DNA of 64,000 nt from CAVQSS01 sp963746605 (GCA_963746605.1 CAVVCH010000051.1:1-64000), one strand, 5' to 3'. Counted from the stretch's first letter, positions 35,990 to 45,602 are shown. The notes: generated by a model from the letters alone, not told the origin. A program made the numbers and translations.

Positions 35990-36583
35990 ATGAAACGCCT
36001 ATTGAAAAGACTTCTTTGTATCCCCTTATGCCTGATTCCGGTCCTGGTTTTGGCTGAAACCCGATTTAAAAATTATTCCAAGGAGGAAATTAAAAAAATG
36101 ACGGATACCACGGCGGTTATTGATACCAAGTTTGGAAAAATCGAGCTCAAGTTTTTCCCGGAAGTCGCTCCCAACCACGTGAACAATTTCATCACGTTAG
36201 CCAAAAAGGGTTTTTATGACGGGACCACCTTCCATCGGGTGATTCCGGGGTTCATGATCCAGGGAGGCGATCCCAACTCCAAAGATCCCGATCGCAAGAA
36301 ACACGGGATGGGCGGGCCGGGATATTCCGTTAAAGCCGAATTCAATAGTACGCCTCACAAACGAGGCATACTTTCCATGGCCCGGTCAGCCGATCCCGAC
36401 AGCGCGGGCTCCCAGTTTTTTATCTGCGTGGCCGACGCCCCTTTTCTCGACCGGCAATACACGGCCTTCGGCCAAGTGACCTCCGGAATGGAAGTGGCCG
36501 ACAAGATCGTCAGCCAACCCCGGGACAAACAGGATAATCCCCTGGAGCGGGTGGAAGTGAAAGTCACGGTTGTCGAGAAATAA
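35990..36583 (+). CDS. cyclophilin-type peptidyl-prolyl cis-trans isomerase
   Basis: A 197-residue cyclophilin. Residues 1-20 are a signal peptide (MKRLLKRLLCIPLCLIPVLV, cleavage near LAE), so the main product should be periplasmic. The catalytic FHRVIPGFMIQGGD, the DSAGSQFFI stretch and FGQVTSGMEV are all present. AAGGAG lies seven bases before ATG 35990. A second AAGGAGG lies 11 bases before an internal in-frame ATG at 36098, exactly at the start of the enzyme domain, which could give a cytosolic form. Confidence 0.93.
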   Translation: MKRLLKRLLCIPLCLIPVLVLAETRFKNYSKEEIKKMTDTTAVIDTKFGKIELKFFPEVAPNHVNNFITLAKKGFYDGTTFHRVIPGFMIQGGDPNSKDPDRKKHGMGGPGYSVKAEFNSTPHKRGILSMARSADPDSAGSQFFICVADAPFLDRQYTAFGQVTSGMEVADKIVSQPRDKQDNPLERVEVKVTVVEK

Positions 36584-36598
36584 GCGGACGATCTCCGG

Positions 36599-37517
36599 TT
36601 AAAGAAAAAAATCCAGAGCGTTGCGGTTCAGGAAGCGGTCTAACCTTTCCCGGGAAAGGTCTAGACCGCTGATCCGTTTCAGTTCCCGGTCCCAGTTGTA
36701 GGGGATATTGGGGAAATCCGTTCCGTACATAACCCGGTCGGCTCTGAAGGCCTGGATATCAGGGAAGGCCAACCCGGGGAAAAAGTCGGCCAACATCATG
36801 GCGCTGTCCACCCAGAGATTTTCGAAGGTGTTCAACAGCCGCTGGTAACCCTCAAATTCATCACATCCCAGGTGGGGGACGCAAACTTTCAGATCAGGGT
36901 ATTCCCGCAAGACCCGTTCCAGTTTGTCGGCCCGGCAGATCAGGTACGGGTCGCAGGGATAGGCCGGACTTTTGGGTTCCCGGCCCGCATGCATGACCAG
37001 CGGTTTCCGCCGGGCGCTGCAGCGGGTATAGATCAGCTTCCATGGCCGGTCCGTTCAGGTCGAAGCATTGCACGTGGGCATGCAGCTTGATTCCCTCCAG
37101 TCCCAGGTCAAAGGCCTCCTCGATGATCTCCTCCGCTCCTGCCTCTCCGGGGAAAACCGTTCCCAGAGCGATCAACGCCGGGTATCTCCGGGCCAGCCCG
37201 GCCTGAAATTGATTTAACTGTCGGGCGATCCCCGGGCGGTGGGCGTAGGTCAAGCCTACCAAACGGGTGGCTCCCCGCTCCAGTAAGAATTCGATGACCG
37301 CTTCGGAAGACATCCGATAGCGGATCGGCCAGGCATGACGGTCAAACCATTTCCAGATGGATTTAAAAAGGTCCTCCGGAAAAAGATGGATATGGGTATC
37401 GATGACCGGAGGGAAATGATCCGGTATCCGCTCCCCATCGGGGTCGTTGAAGCCCGGCTGGGGGGCAGCGAGCAGCCCTTTTTTCTTAGAGTCGTCGGGA
37501 AGATTCTTTGGAGGCAT
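36599..37517 (-). CDS. amidohydrolase family (Amidohydro_2) metal-dependent hydrolase, one frameshift
   Basis: A TIM-barrel amidohydrolase of about 305 residues. The N-terminal frame has the metal-binding DTHIHLFPED and GIKLHAHVQ; deleting one base near 37035 joins it to IYTRCSARRKPLVMHAGREP, then HLGCDEFEGY and MYGTDFPNIPYNWDREL, the last carrying the catalytic Asp. Without the correction the gene splits at 36894/36994. Related enzymes decarboxylate or hydrolyse ring or ester substrates. Start is uncertain; ATG 37517 is used. It follows the methyltransferase gene on the same strand, with a gap of about 144 bases. Confidence 0.75.
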
Positions 37518-37661
37518 AAAAACCAATATCCCCTGGTAACCCCAACCCTCTCCGACGGGGGGAGGGTTGAGGCACCAGGGAACGGATCGAATAGCTGATT
37601 TTTTCCAGTGAATGGACAGGACTAAAGGTCACCCGATCCTGTCCGGAAGATGGAATGGGAC

Positions 37662-38681
37662 CTATCCGGCCTTGAAGTAGTCGTCCCGGGCCTTCTTGAT
37701 CTGACGAATATTTTCCAAAGGCGAACGGGGGGCGATGCCGCAACCGGGGCAGAGAAAGTCGGTGCCGTTTTCCAGAGCGGCGATGGCTTCCCGGTAGACT
37801 TCTTCCGGAGTGCCGCTGAAGAGGGTCGTGGCCGTGGCCACGTTGCCGAAGATCCGGACGCCCTTCTGGTGGGCGATTTCCGCGGCCCGTTTCATGTCCG
37901 CTTTTTCCTCGATGCTGAGGCCGGCGGCACCGGTCTGACACATCAGTTCGATGATCGAATCCGTATTGGCGCAGACGTGCAGGACCACCGGGCCTTTGAT
38001 TTGGCTGATGATCTCCTTTTCCAGCGGCAGAACGAGTTTTTCATAGAGGCGAGGACTCAGCAGGGCCGGACCGGAGGTCGGTTCGGCGAAAACGTAAAAA
38101 TCCGCCCCGTTGTCAAAGGCGAAATTGGCGGCGGTGATGGCGGCCTGCGTGGTCACTTCGAAGACCCGGGCTACCAGATCCTGCTTTTTGAAACACCATT
38201 TCATGAATTGGTCGGTGCCCACCAGGTTGGCCGCGGCGGTGAAGGCCCCCTCCGACTCCCCGAAGATGGCCAACCCATCGCCCACCTTGGCCTTAAGCAG
38301 CCGGAACTGCTCCTGGTAGACCGGGAAGCGGCCGCGATTCAAAAAGTCGGCCGGGAATTCCAGGTTGTCCAAGCTGTCGGCGTAGGGATGGGCCTTGATA
38401 TAGTACTGGCGGTCGATGAGCGGCTCCCCCAACACGCACCCCAGCGCATCGCTTAAGGGGGTGATATCCCAGCCCATGGCCTTGACCCATTCGAAGCCAC
38501 CGTACTGATGGCCGGCGTAGGCCAGTTCGGCCATGGCCTGCGGATCGGTATCGGCGAGCGGCCGGGCGTATCCGCATTTTTCCATGAAGTCCACCACCCC
38601 GTAGGTGGTGGTGCAACCCACCGGGGTCATATCCACTTCTTTACCCTGAAGTCGGTTCATTACGCGTTCTTTTAAGGTCAT
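37662..38681 (-). CDS. MtaA/UroD-family cobamide methyltransferase
   Basis: A 339-residue TIM-barrel protein of the uroporphyrinogen decarboxylase-like family, in the branch of methylcobamide:thiol/other methyltransferases (MtaA, MtbA, CmuA). The zinc ligands are recognisable as VVLHVCANTD (His-x-Cys) and the late CPGCGIAP. It transfers a methyl group between a corrinoid protein and an acceptor. The adjacent upstream gene encodes the corrinoid protein, supporting this role over haem synthesis. The acceptor is unknown in a non-methanogen; tetrahydrofolate is a possibility. Confidence 0.85.
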   Translation of the reverse strand: MTLKERVMNRLQGKEVDMTPVGCTTTYGVVDFMEKCGYARPLADTDPQAMAELAYAGHQYGGFEWVKAMGWDITPLSDALGCVLGEPLIDRQYYIKAHPYADSLDNLEFPADFLNRGRFPVYQEQFRLLKAKVGDGLAIFGESEGAFTAAANLVGTDQFMKWCFKKQDLVARVFEVTTQAAITAANFAFDNGADFYVFAEPTSGPALLSPRLYEKLVLPLEKEIISQIKGPVVLHVCANTDSIIELMCQTGAAGLSIEEKADMKRAAEIAHQKGVRIFGNVATATTLFSGTPEEVYREAIAALENGTDFLCPGCGIAPRSPLENIRQIKKARDDYFKAG

Positions 38682-38762
38682 GGTTGCTACTCCTTTTTCC
38701 GCTCAAAACCTGCGGAGGTGTAAATCCCTGGTCATTTGAGTTTTGGGCATTGCTGTTTGTTT

Positions 38763-38790
38763 CGGATTTCGGATTTCGGATTTCGGATTT
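38763..38790. repeat. CGGATTT tandem repeat, four units
   Basis: Four perfect 7-base units between the methyltransferase and corrinoid genes. They share the TTTCGGATTTCG core of the elements at 25605 and 53047 and appear to be a reduced or slipped copy. Confidence 0.85.
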
Positions 38791-38793
38791 TAT

Positions 38794-39474
38794 TTAAGCT
38801 TGACTCTGCAGTTTACGCAGATTGGCGATCATCCGGATAGCTTCCTGAACGGCATTGCCCGCGGAATCGGCGTATCCGTCGGCGCCGAAGAGCGTCGCCG
38901 TATTCTGGGTAACCGGGGCGCCGCCCAGCATGATCAGCACGCCGGGGTTTTTCTCCTTGATCATCTCGATCGCCTTTCTCATGCCCATCATGGTGGTGGT
39001 CATCATGGCGGAGAGAGCGACGATCTCGGAATCGGTCCGCACCTGCTCCTGGATGAATTTATCCAGCGGCACGTCGCGCCCCAGATCATGAACGGTGAAC
39101 CCGGCCACCTCGAACATCATTTTGATGATGTTTTTGCCGATGTCATGGACGTCGCCCTCCACGGTCCCGATGACCACCTGACCCTTGACCTTGTCGCTCA
39201 GGTCCTCCATACGGATGTGGGGTTTCAAGATATCCAGTCCGGCGTAAAGGGCGTCGGCGGCCAGCAGGAGTTCCGGCACAAAATATTCCTGGCTGTCATA
39301 AAGGGCGCCCACCCGTTCCATGCCGGCGGCCACCCCGTTCATGACCGCGTCGTAGGCGTTGAACCCTTCTTCCAGGGCCTTTTGGGCGGCTTCCACCACC
39401 TTCTCTTCGTCCAGTTCCACTACGCCGTCGTGCAGTTGTTTTAAGAGTTCTTTTCTCCGTTCTTCTCGATCCAT
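38794..39474 (-). CDS. corrinoid protein (MtaC/MtbC-like)
   Basis: A 226-residue corrinoid carrier. An N-terminal four-helix cap (residues about 1-85) is followed by the B12 domain with EGDVHDIGKNI (D-x-H-x-x-G), the SAMMTTTMMGM loop and GGAPV. GGAGG precedes ATG 39474. It is encoded just upstream of an MtaA-like methyltransferase. A dedicated substrate:corrinoid methyltransferase (MtaB/MttB type) and a reductive activase are not present in the window. Confidence 0.92.
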   Translation of the reverse strand: MDREERRKELLKQLHDGVVELDEEKVVEAAQKALEEGFNAYDAVMNGVAAGMERVGALYDSQEYFVPELLLAADALYAGLDILKPHIRMEDLSDKVKGQVVIGTVEGDVHDIGKNIIKMMFEVAGFTVHDLGRDVPLDKFIQEQVRTDSEIVALSAMMTTTMMGMRKAIEMIKEKNPGVLIMLGGAPVTQNTATLFGADGYADSAGNAVQEAIRMIANLRKLQSQA

Positions 39475-39499
39475 AGGAACCATCCTCCAGTAGTTATTT

Positions 39500-40280
39500 C
39501 TATTTTCCAATTTGAGATTTATAAAACGCTTCGGTTGTAAGGGGAGGGCCTTCCTCCGGCACACAACAGCCCAAGGGTTTTAGAAGGGTTTGCCGATCCA
39601 CGATCTTTCCGGTCTGCGTGTCCACAAAAATGGCCCAGCCCGCTTCCGGGGAGGCCGGGTGCAAGGCCTCCCGGGGAGGAAAGAAGTTGAAGACATAAAC
39701 CAGATAATACCGCGGAGGGGCGGTCTTTCGATCCGGATAAATAATAAGATTTTCGGTCAGGAGTTTATAGCGCTGCTTATGAAAACCGTCTATCGACCGG
39801 ATCGAAGTTTGAAGGGCCTGTTCCCGGTCGACCTTCAGGGAGGCCGGGACTTGGATATTCGGGTAAATTACCGATCCGGTGGAGAAGATACGTCCCATGA
39901 CGATCCAGACTGAAGCCGAGGGAGGATCCGTAAACGATAAAGTCCCCGGCGGTTTGCCAGTAGCTGACAAACCAGAGGCCGCCTATTTTTTCGGCCGATT
40001 TCAACCTGATTTGCTGCGGGGTGAGCGGCAACAAAGGACGTAATCGTTCGATGACCATCGGGCCGCTTTGGAAAACCCGGGAACGGGTTTGAGCCCCTTT
40101 CAAGGTGACGATCGGGCGGTCGATCCCCCGGATAATAACCGGGCTTTGGGTCAGGGGGTCCCGGTTAACTTGAAAATCCTGGCCTTTTAGCCGAATGACT
40201 TCAAAATCCCCCGCCGGCAGGCGGCTTGCCAGAAAGAGGGCCAGCCCGGCGGCAATCCAGTGTGATCTTTTTTTGATAAC
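39500..40280 (-). CDS. exported protein of unknown function, one frameshift
   Basis: A protein of about 260 residues: N-terminal hydrophobic segment (WIAAGLALFLASRLPAG), then a beta-rich part (FEVIRLKGQDFQVNRDPLTQ ...) and a C-terminal portion with EAGWAIFVDTQTGKIVDRQT, similar in style to PepSY-like domains. One inserted base near 39924 separates ...GDFIVY from PPSASVWIVMGR. No acceptable start codon is seen at the signal sequence; the frame opens upstream only inside a dispersed repeat, so an N-terminal error is likely too. Family not recognised. Confidence 0.5.
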
Positions 40281-40363
40281 GGCCTTCCCCTTCAGCTCCG
40301 GGTTTCCCCAGGCGAGTCCGTTAGGATCTGTAAACAAATAACCTTGACAAAGCGACACTACAA

Positions 40364-40430
40364 CCGTTCGCCCTGAGCTTGTCGAAGGGTGAACGATACG
40401 GCCATGCTTCGACAGGCTCAGCATGAACGG
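40364..40430. repeat. 'CCCTGAGCTTGTCGAAGG' dispersed inverted repeat
   Basis: CCGTTCGCCCTGAGCTTGTC on the left is mirrored by GACAGGCTCAGCATGAACGG on the right. This is a very common intergenic palindrome in environmental bacteria; read as protein it gives the tell-tale LSLSKHG and STSSGRT, so frames through it are spurious. Confidence 0.85.
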
Positions 40431-40518
40431 AGATACCGCGGCATTGTACAGCTTATTTCTTGACGGGTTCTTAGGTACTTATTTCATTTTCCTGAGAAAA
40501 TATCTCTAACAATTATTC

Positions 40519-40545
40519 AGCCAAAAATTTAAGAAATTTTTGGCT
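40519..40545. repeat. AGCCAAAAAT-type palindrome, copy 3
   Basis: Arms AGCCAAAAATTT and AAATTTTTGGCT with a three-base loop. Its right arm overlaps the livF stop codon, placing it exactly at the end of the long minus-strand operon. Confidence 0.85.
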
Positions 40546-41245
40546 AGACTTTGACGCTTAAATAACGGTCCTGGATCTCCGGGGCGGCCTCTAATTCGGC
40601 CGGTGTCCCTCGATAGACCACGGAACCTTTCTCCATGATATAAATGCGATGACAGATGTCTTTAAGGGTCTTGAGGTTCTGTTCCACCAGGAGGATGGTG
40701 GTTCCTTTGGCGTTGATGGCTTTTACGGTCTGGCTGATGGCCTGAACCAGCAAAGGCATGAGTCCTTCCGTGGGTTCATCCAGGAGGATCAATCGAGGCT
40801 TGATGATCAGTGCCCGACCGACGGCCAGCATCTGCTGTTCCCCTCCGGAAAGGGTGCCGGCCTTCTGTTTGAGCCTTTCTTTCAACCGGGGAAAGTAGTC
40901 AAATATTTCCTCCAGTGTTTCCGGATCGATCTGTCCCTGGACGATGGGGATGCGGAGGTTCTCCATGACCGTCAGCTTGGGAAAAAGATGTCGGCCCTGG
41001 GGGACATAGGCAATGCCCCGTCGGGGGATCTGATACGCCGGCAGACTGGATAACGTTTCCTGATCAAAACGGATTTCTCCGCTCCTAGGCGGAACCAACC
41101 CCATAATCGATTTCAAGGTGGTGGTTTTCCCGACCCCGTTGCGCCCGGCCAGGCCCACCAGTTCCTTTTCTCGAATCTCCAGGGAGGTGTCGTTCAGGAC
41201 ATGGCTCTTGCCGTAATAACAATTTACTTCATTCATGAATAACAT
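40544..41245 (-). CDS. livF: branched-chain amino acid ABC transporter ATPase LivF
   Basis: A 233-residue ATPase of the LivF type. Walker A is GRNGVGKTT, signature LSGGEQQML, Walker B LILLDEPTEGL. LivF-specific traits are VNCYYGKSHVLNDTS at the start, PQGRHLFPKLTVMENL, and the short length. GAGGG precedes the ATG. It is the last gene of the GntR-to-Liv block, separated from livG by a repeat-containing gap. Confidence 0.93.
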   Translation of the reverse strand: MLFMNEVNCYYGKSHVLNDTSLEIREKELVGLAGRNGVGKTTTLKSIMGLVPPRSGEIRFDQETLSSLPAYQIPRRGIAYVPQGRHLFPKLTVMENLRIPIVQGQIDPETLEEIFDYFPRLKERLKQKAGTLSGGEQQMLAVGRALIIKPRLILLDEPTEGLMPLLVQAISQTVKAINAKGTTILLVEQNLKTLKDICHRIYIMEKGSVVYRGTPAELEAAPEIQDRYLSVKV

Positions 41246-41308
41246 ACTAACCCTCAGCCCGCCTTGGGCGCCCGCGGAGCATGAAAATATTCTAATTATT
41301 CTTCTTTC

Positions 41309-41418
41309 GTAGGGGAGGGGTTAACCCCCTCCCGAGCTTGGGAACCAAGGGGCCAAATTTTTTCCAGTTGTGTGATCTATGCCAGGCTGATTGGGGAGGG
41401 GATGAACCCCTCCCCTAC
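41309..41418. repeat. 110-base inverted-repeat element with GTAGGGGAGGGG ends
   Basis: GTAGGGGAGGGG (41309-41320) and CCCCTCCCCTAC (41407-41418) are perfect 12-base terminal inverted repeats. The left end also forms its own hairpin (GGGGTTAACCCC). It sits in the livG-livF gap and looks like a nonautonomous mobile element. The hairpin at 33478 shares the arm sequence. Confidence 0.75.
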
Positions 41419-41454
41419 GCTGACTCCTTGGCCCTGTTTTTGTCTATTTTCGTA

Positions 41455-42207
41455 TTACTGGCCCAAATAGACCTTTTTAACCTCTTCGTTATTCCTGATT
41501 TCCTCCGGGGAACCTTCCGCCAGGATTTCGCCGTAGTGAAGAACGGAAATCCGATCGGCCAGTTCCATAACCACTCCCATATCATGTTCCACCAGGATAA
41601 TGGTCTGACCGGACAGCATGGCCCTCATTTTTTTAACCAGGGCCATGGATTCCTGCGTGTTGAGACCGGCCGTCGGCTCGTCGAGCAGGAGGAGGTCCGG
41701 ATCGGTGCTCAGGGCAATGCCCATCTCCAGGATGCGCTGCTCTCCGTAGGCCAGTTCGGAGCATATCCATTCGGCTTTGTCCTGAAGTCCGGTAAGCTCC
41801 AGCATTTGATGGGTCTTGTCCCCGACGTCCCGCCATTTATGGGCCCGGATGAAGGGATTGAAAAATTTTTTTCGTGACTGCACGGCCGCCCAGATATTTT
41901 CGAAAACCGTCAATCCGGAAAACAGACTGGTAATCTGCATGGTCCTGGAAATCCCCTGGTGAGAGATCCGGTCCGGGCTGAAGCGGGTAATCTCCCGGTT
42001 TTTAAAATAGATCTTTCCCTGGGAGACCGGGTAGATGCCGGTAATCAAATTGAGCAGGGTGGTTTTTCCGGCCCCGTTCGGCCCGATCAAAGCCCGCAAC
42101 TCTCCTTTTTTTACCGATAGATGGGCATTGTTTATAGCCAGAAGACCGCCGAAAGACTTGCTGACCTCTTGTACTGCCAAAATAGATTCCGAAGATGATG
42201 GGTTCAC
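41455..42207 (-). CDS. livG: branched-chain amino acid ABC transporter ATPase LivG
   Basis: A 250-residue ATPase with the LivG pattern: SFGGLLAINNAHL, Walker A GPNGAGKTTL, ISRTMQITSLFSGLTVFENI, Walker B LLLLDEPTAGLNTQE and the LivG-like end VEHDMGVVMELADRISVL. The start is GTG directly after the livM stop. Comparison with the chimera at 18198 shows what that copy lacks. Confidence 0.94.
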   Translation of the reverse strand: MNPSSSESILAVQEVSKSFGGLLAINNAHLSVKKGELRALIGPNGAGKTTLLNLITGIYPVSQGKIYFKNREITRFSPDRISHQGISRTMQITSLFSGLTVFENIWAAVQSRKKFFNPFIRAHKWRDVGDKTHQMLELTGLQDKAEWICSELAYGEQRILEMGIALSTDPDLLLLDEPTAGLNTQESMALVKKMRAMLSGQTIILVEHDMGVVMELADRISVLHYGEILAEGSPEEIRNNEEVKKVYLGQ

Positions 42208-43158
42208 TTATTTCCCTTTTCTTTGCAGAAGGCCGACCAGACCTTTGGGAGCCACCAGAACCATAAAGACCAGTACAATCCCGATCACCAGATCGGTGCC
42301 TTCCAGGTAGTTAACTAAATAATGTTCCAGCGACATGATGATACCCGTTCCCAAAACCGGGCCAAAAAGGGTCCCCATGCCCCCGACAATGGTATAAACC
42401 ACCGCATGGCCGGAGATCCCCCAATGCAGGAAATTGGCGGATGAGTATTTAAGGGTCATCGCGTACAACCCCCCCGCGACGCCGCTCAGGCCGCCGGCGA
42501 TCACGAAAGCCAGCAGCTTGTAGCGCTGGACATTGTAGCCGATCAATCGTGCCCGATCCTCATTTTCCCGGATGGCGATAAAGACTTTACCCAGCGGCGA
42601 CTGCACCATGCGTCTCAATAGAAGGAAACAGAGAGCTACCACGATCAAGACCAGGAAATAATTGGTCTTGATATTCAGGAAATCGATTTTGATCGGGCCT
42701 AGGTCAAGCGGGCTGAAAGGGATGGTCAACCCGTCGGAGCCTCCGGTCACGGAAGTCCAGGTTTCCCCGATGGTGCTGCCGATCAGGGCAAAGATCAGGG
42801 TAATAATGACGAAATGGATCCCGGACAGTTTTACGGAAAAATAGCCCACAAACCAGGCAAAGAGCATGGGAATAATGATGGCCAGGAGGAAGGCCGACCC
42901 GGGTCCCAGGCCCAGTTTTGAAACCGGGATGGCGACACAATAAGCCCCCAGGCCGAAAAAGAGGGCTTGCCCAAAACTGAGCAGGCCCGTATAGCCGAAA
43001 ATGAGGTCAAAGGAAACGGCAAAAAGAACCCAGACCAGGACTTCGGTCAGAAAGGTCTGGTAGAAGAGATCCACGAAAAAAGGCACAGCGACCAGGACCG
43101 CGATGACTATTGAAAAACCCAAGATAAAACCTGCCGATTTTGGTTGAGGAGTGGACAC
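42208..43158 (-). CDS. livM: branched-chain amino acid ABC transporter permease LivM
   Basis: A 316-residue permease with about nine transmembrane helices. LivM hallmarks are SFDLIFGYTGLLSFGQALFF in the first half, RENEDRARLIGYNVQRYKLL in the cytoplasmic coupling loop and GGMGTLFGPVLGTG near the end. The start is GTG with AGGGG upstream, ten bases after livH. Confidence 0.94.
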   Translation of the reverse strand: MSTPQPKSAGFILGFSIVIAVLVAVPFFVDLFYQTFLTEVLVWVLFAVSFDLIFGYTGLLSFGQALFFGLGAYCVAIPVSKLGLGPGSAFLLAIIIPMLFAWFVGYFSVKLSGIHFVIITLIFALIGSTIGETWTSVTGGSDGLTIPFSPLDLGPIKIDFLNIKTNYFLVLIVVALCFLLLRRMVQSPLGKVFIAIRENEDRARLIGYNVQRYKLLAFVIAGGLSGVAGGLYAMTLKYSSANFLHWGISGHAVVYTIVGGMGTLFGPVLGTGIIMSLEHYLVNYLEGTDLVIGIVLVFMVLVAPKGLVGLLQRKGK

Positions 43159-43167
43159 GATCGACCC

Positions 43168-44019
43168 CTATTCTCCGAATAGCCCCTGAGGGCGAAACAA
43201 TAAGACGATGATCATGAAGGCCAGGGAAAAGACGGTGGCCATGGCCGGGGGAGCAAATATGGACCCCACTCCCTGGATCAGGGAGATAATAATAGCCGCC
43301 AGGACCGATCCCTCCAGATTGCCCATACCCCCCACGATGACGATAATGAAGGCCATGATGAGGATCTCCCGACCCATCATAAAATCCACATAAACAATGG
43401 GAGCCGCCAGAACTCCGGAGAAGGCCGCCAAGGCTGAACCGAGCACGAAGGTCCACATATAGACCTGATTAACCGGGATACCCAGGGCCACGGCCATCTC
43501 CCGATCTTGAACCACGGCCCGCATCCAGAGCCCGTACTTGGTTTTGTTTAAGAAAAACCACAGGGCGATCATGACGGCCAACGAGATCAGGGCGATGACG
43601 ATCCGCATCAGGGGATACTGCAATTCAAAAAGCTGAAATCGGGCTTCTATGGGAATGTTGATTCGCCGGGGTGTGCCTCCAAAGGTCATGAAGACTAAAT
43701 GCTGGACGGCCAGCATAATGCCGAAGGTGCAGATGATGGTGGTAATGGGCTTATCCTCGATAGTCCGAAGCAGCCCCCGTTCCATGGCCATCCCCATCGC
43801 CCCGACAACAACCGGAGCCAGGATCAGGGCGATCCAGAAGTTTCCGGTCAGGTCAATAAAGTACCAAGCCACCACGGCCCCCAACATATAAAGGACCCCG
43901 TGGGCCATGTTGATAATATGCAGGAGGCCAAAAATCATGTTCAAGCCCAGGGCGATCAGGGCCATGATCATTCCCCAAATCACCCCGTTTAAGATCGCTA
44001 CGGCCAGATTGGAAATCAC
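43168..44019 (-). CDS. livH: branched-chain amino acid ABC transporter permease LivH
   Basis: A 283-residue permease with LivH features: ALIALGLNMIFGLLHIINMAHG at the start, RAVVQDREMAVALGIPVNQVY in the coupling loop and GGMGNLEGSVLAA near the end. The preferred start is the GTG at 44019 preceded by GAGGA; the frame is open to 44100. Confidence 0.93.
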   Translation of the reverse strand: MISNLAVAILNGVIWGMIMALIALGLNMIFGLLHIINMAHGVLYMLGAVVAWYFIDLTGNFWIALILAPVVVGAMGMAMERGLLRTIEDKPITTIICTFGIMLAVQHLVFMTFGGTPRRINIPIEARFQLFELQYPLMRIVIALISLAVMIALWFFLNKTKYGLWMRAVVQDREMAVALGIPVNQVYMWTFVLGSALAAFSGVLAAPIVYVDFMMGREILIMAFIIVIVGGMGNLEGSVLAAIIISLIQGVGSIFAPPAMATVFSLAFMIIVLLFRPQGLFGE

Positions 44020-44141
44020 GATTCCGTATTCCTCTTTTTTACAATAAACGTATGATCTGAAACCCCCCCCCAACCCTCCTTGAACCAAAGGGAGAAGCAA
44101 GGGGGGGATTTATGAATGATTTAAATTGGAACTATTTTTGT

Positions 44142-45464
44142 TTAAAGCTTTCCCCTCAGATCAACGGTCGGCTCATACATCAGTTTTTCCTTGGGGATTC
44201 GGGCGATCACCTTCAATTTAAGGTCCGGGGTAACCTCGGAGATATAATGGTCATGGAAACCCTGGTGGTCTTCCTCCCGCATGACCAGATCTCCTTGGGG
44301 CGCCCAGGGGCCGGCCTTGATCTTCATCTTGACCACGGCCTTGATGAAATCGGTATTTTTGGAGTTGTCCTTCCAGCCCGTCTGTTCCACGCCCATGTTT
44401 GATCATGTACGGCGGCGGTCCACATGGACCACATGTGGGAGTGGGCGCAGGTTATCTTGGGGTCTTTGGTGTCTTTCCCGTCATTCGTGACCCCTACGGC
44501 GCTACGATAGGCCTTTTCATAGGCCTGGAGTTCTTTGGGAACTTGATCAAAATAGCGCGGTTGATATTCGATATAGTGGGCGCCGGCGGATTCTTTTCCC
44601 ACCACATCCTGGCCGATGCCCTCGGTGCAGCAGATTACGGTATAGCGTTTCATTTTTTTGTGGAGGCCGAGTTCAACGGACTGCCGCATGACGCCCAAAG
44701 CGGCGGGATTGAGGAAGGCTGTAAAAAGCACATCGATATCGGGATCGATTTTCTGCAGGAAAGGGCACAAAGTCCTTGGTGGTCTGGGGAGCGCGGATCC
44801 CTTGGATCTTTGCCGCCGGCCGCCTTGACCCGTTTCCCGAATTCCTCCTCCAGCGAATGCCCCCAGGCATAGTCGGCCACCACAAAGGCCCAGTTTTTGC
44901 CTAGGTTCTTAAAACCCCATTCCCATCCGGCCATGGCCTGCATCAGGGCGTGGGTATGAATGCGAATATAATGAGGGAACGGCGGCCTTTCCGGTCAGGG
45001 CCGAGGCCATGGCTCCGCCTCCGAAATAGGGGATCTTGTATTGTTCGGCAATGGGAAAGCAGGCCAATTGGATCCCGGAATGGATGGAACCCATGATAAA
45101 ATCGACCTTATCTTCCAGGACCAATTTTTTGAACATCTGGGCCCCATGGGCGGGGTTGAATTTCGTGTCGTAATCGATGAGTTCTACTTTTCGACCGGCA
45201 ATGCCTCCTTCGGCATTCAGTTTGGCCACGGCGGCCTTGCCTACCTTGTCCATCCAGTAGCCGTATTCAGTGGCCCCCACCGTCAGTTCCTGAATCATGC
45301 CGATCTTGATCGGTTTCTCCGCTCCATAGGTGAACGGCGTAAAGACCCAGGAACTGAGGCCCAAGCCGGCTGCTCCGACCGCCGCTGTTTTCAAGAAATT
45401 CCGGCGGCTGACCCCTTGTTGTTCCGTAACGGTTTCGGCTGGCAGCTACTTGTTTGGTTTCCAT
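44142..45464 (-). pseudogene. Liv-type periplasmic substrate-binding protein, broken by about five frameshifts
   Basis: Reading across frames restores a binding protein of about 435 residues. It starts METKQVAA, followed after one extra base (near 45437) by a twin-arginine signal (SRRNFLKTAAVGAAGLG), then EKPIKIGMIQELTVGATEYG, GRKVELIDYDTKFNPAHGAQ, and further frames carrying AWGHSLEEEFGKRVKAAGG, DPDIDVLFTAFLNPAALGV and a C-terminal EPTVDLRGKL. Breaks lie near 44985, 44805, 44770 and 44400. The ligand-binding fold is periplasmic-binding type 6. GAGGAGAGG precedes the ATG. The rest of the transporter is intact, so sequencing insertions are as likely as decay. Confidence 0.8.
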
Positions 45465-45602
45465 ATCCTCTCCTCGTAGCCATCAAAAAAGTTATGGTGA
45501 ATGAATCAATAGCCCTTTCTTAATAAAAGCCGGTTAAAAGAAAAAATCACCTCCTTCGATCTTCCGGTCATATCAATAGTTGCCGTAATGAATCCCTTCT
45601 GA

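Noticed and set aside
37662..38681. Uroporphyrinogen decarboxylase (HemE) for haem synthesis
   Set aside because: The Cys/His zinc motifs and the adjacent corrinoid protein place it in the methyltransferase branch.
40281..40424. N-terminal extension of the exported protein starting MLSLSKHG
   Set aside because: These residues are a translation of the CTGAGCTTGTCGAA repeat and are not part of a real protein.
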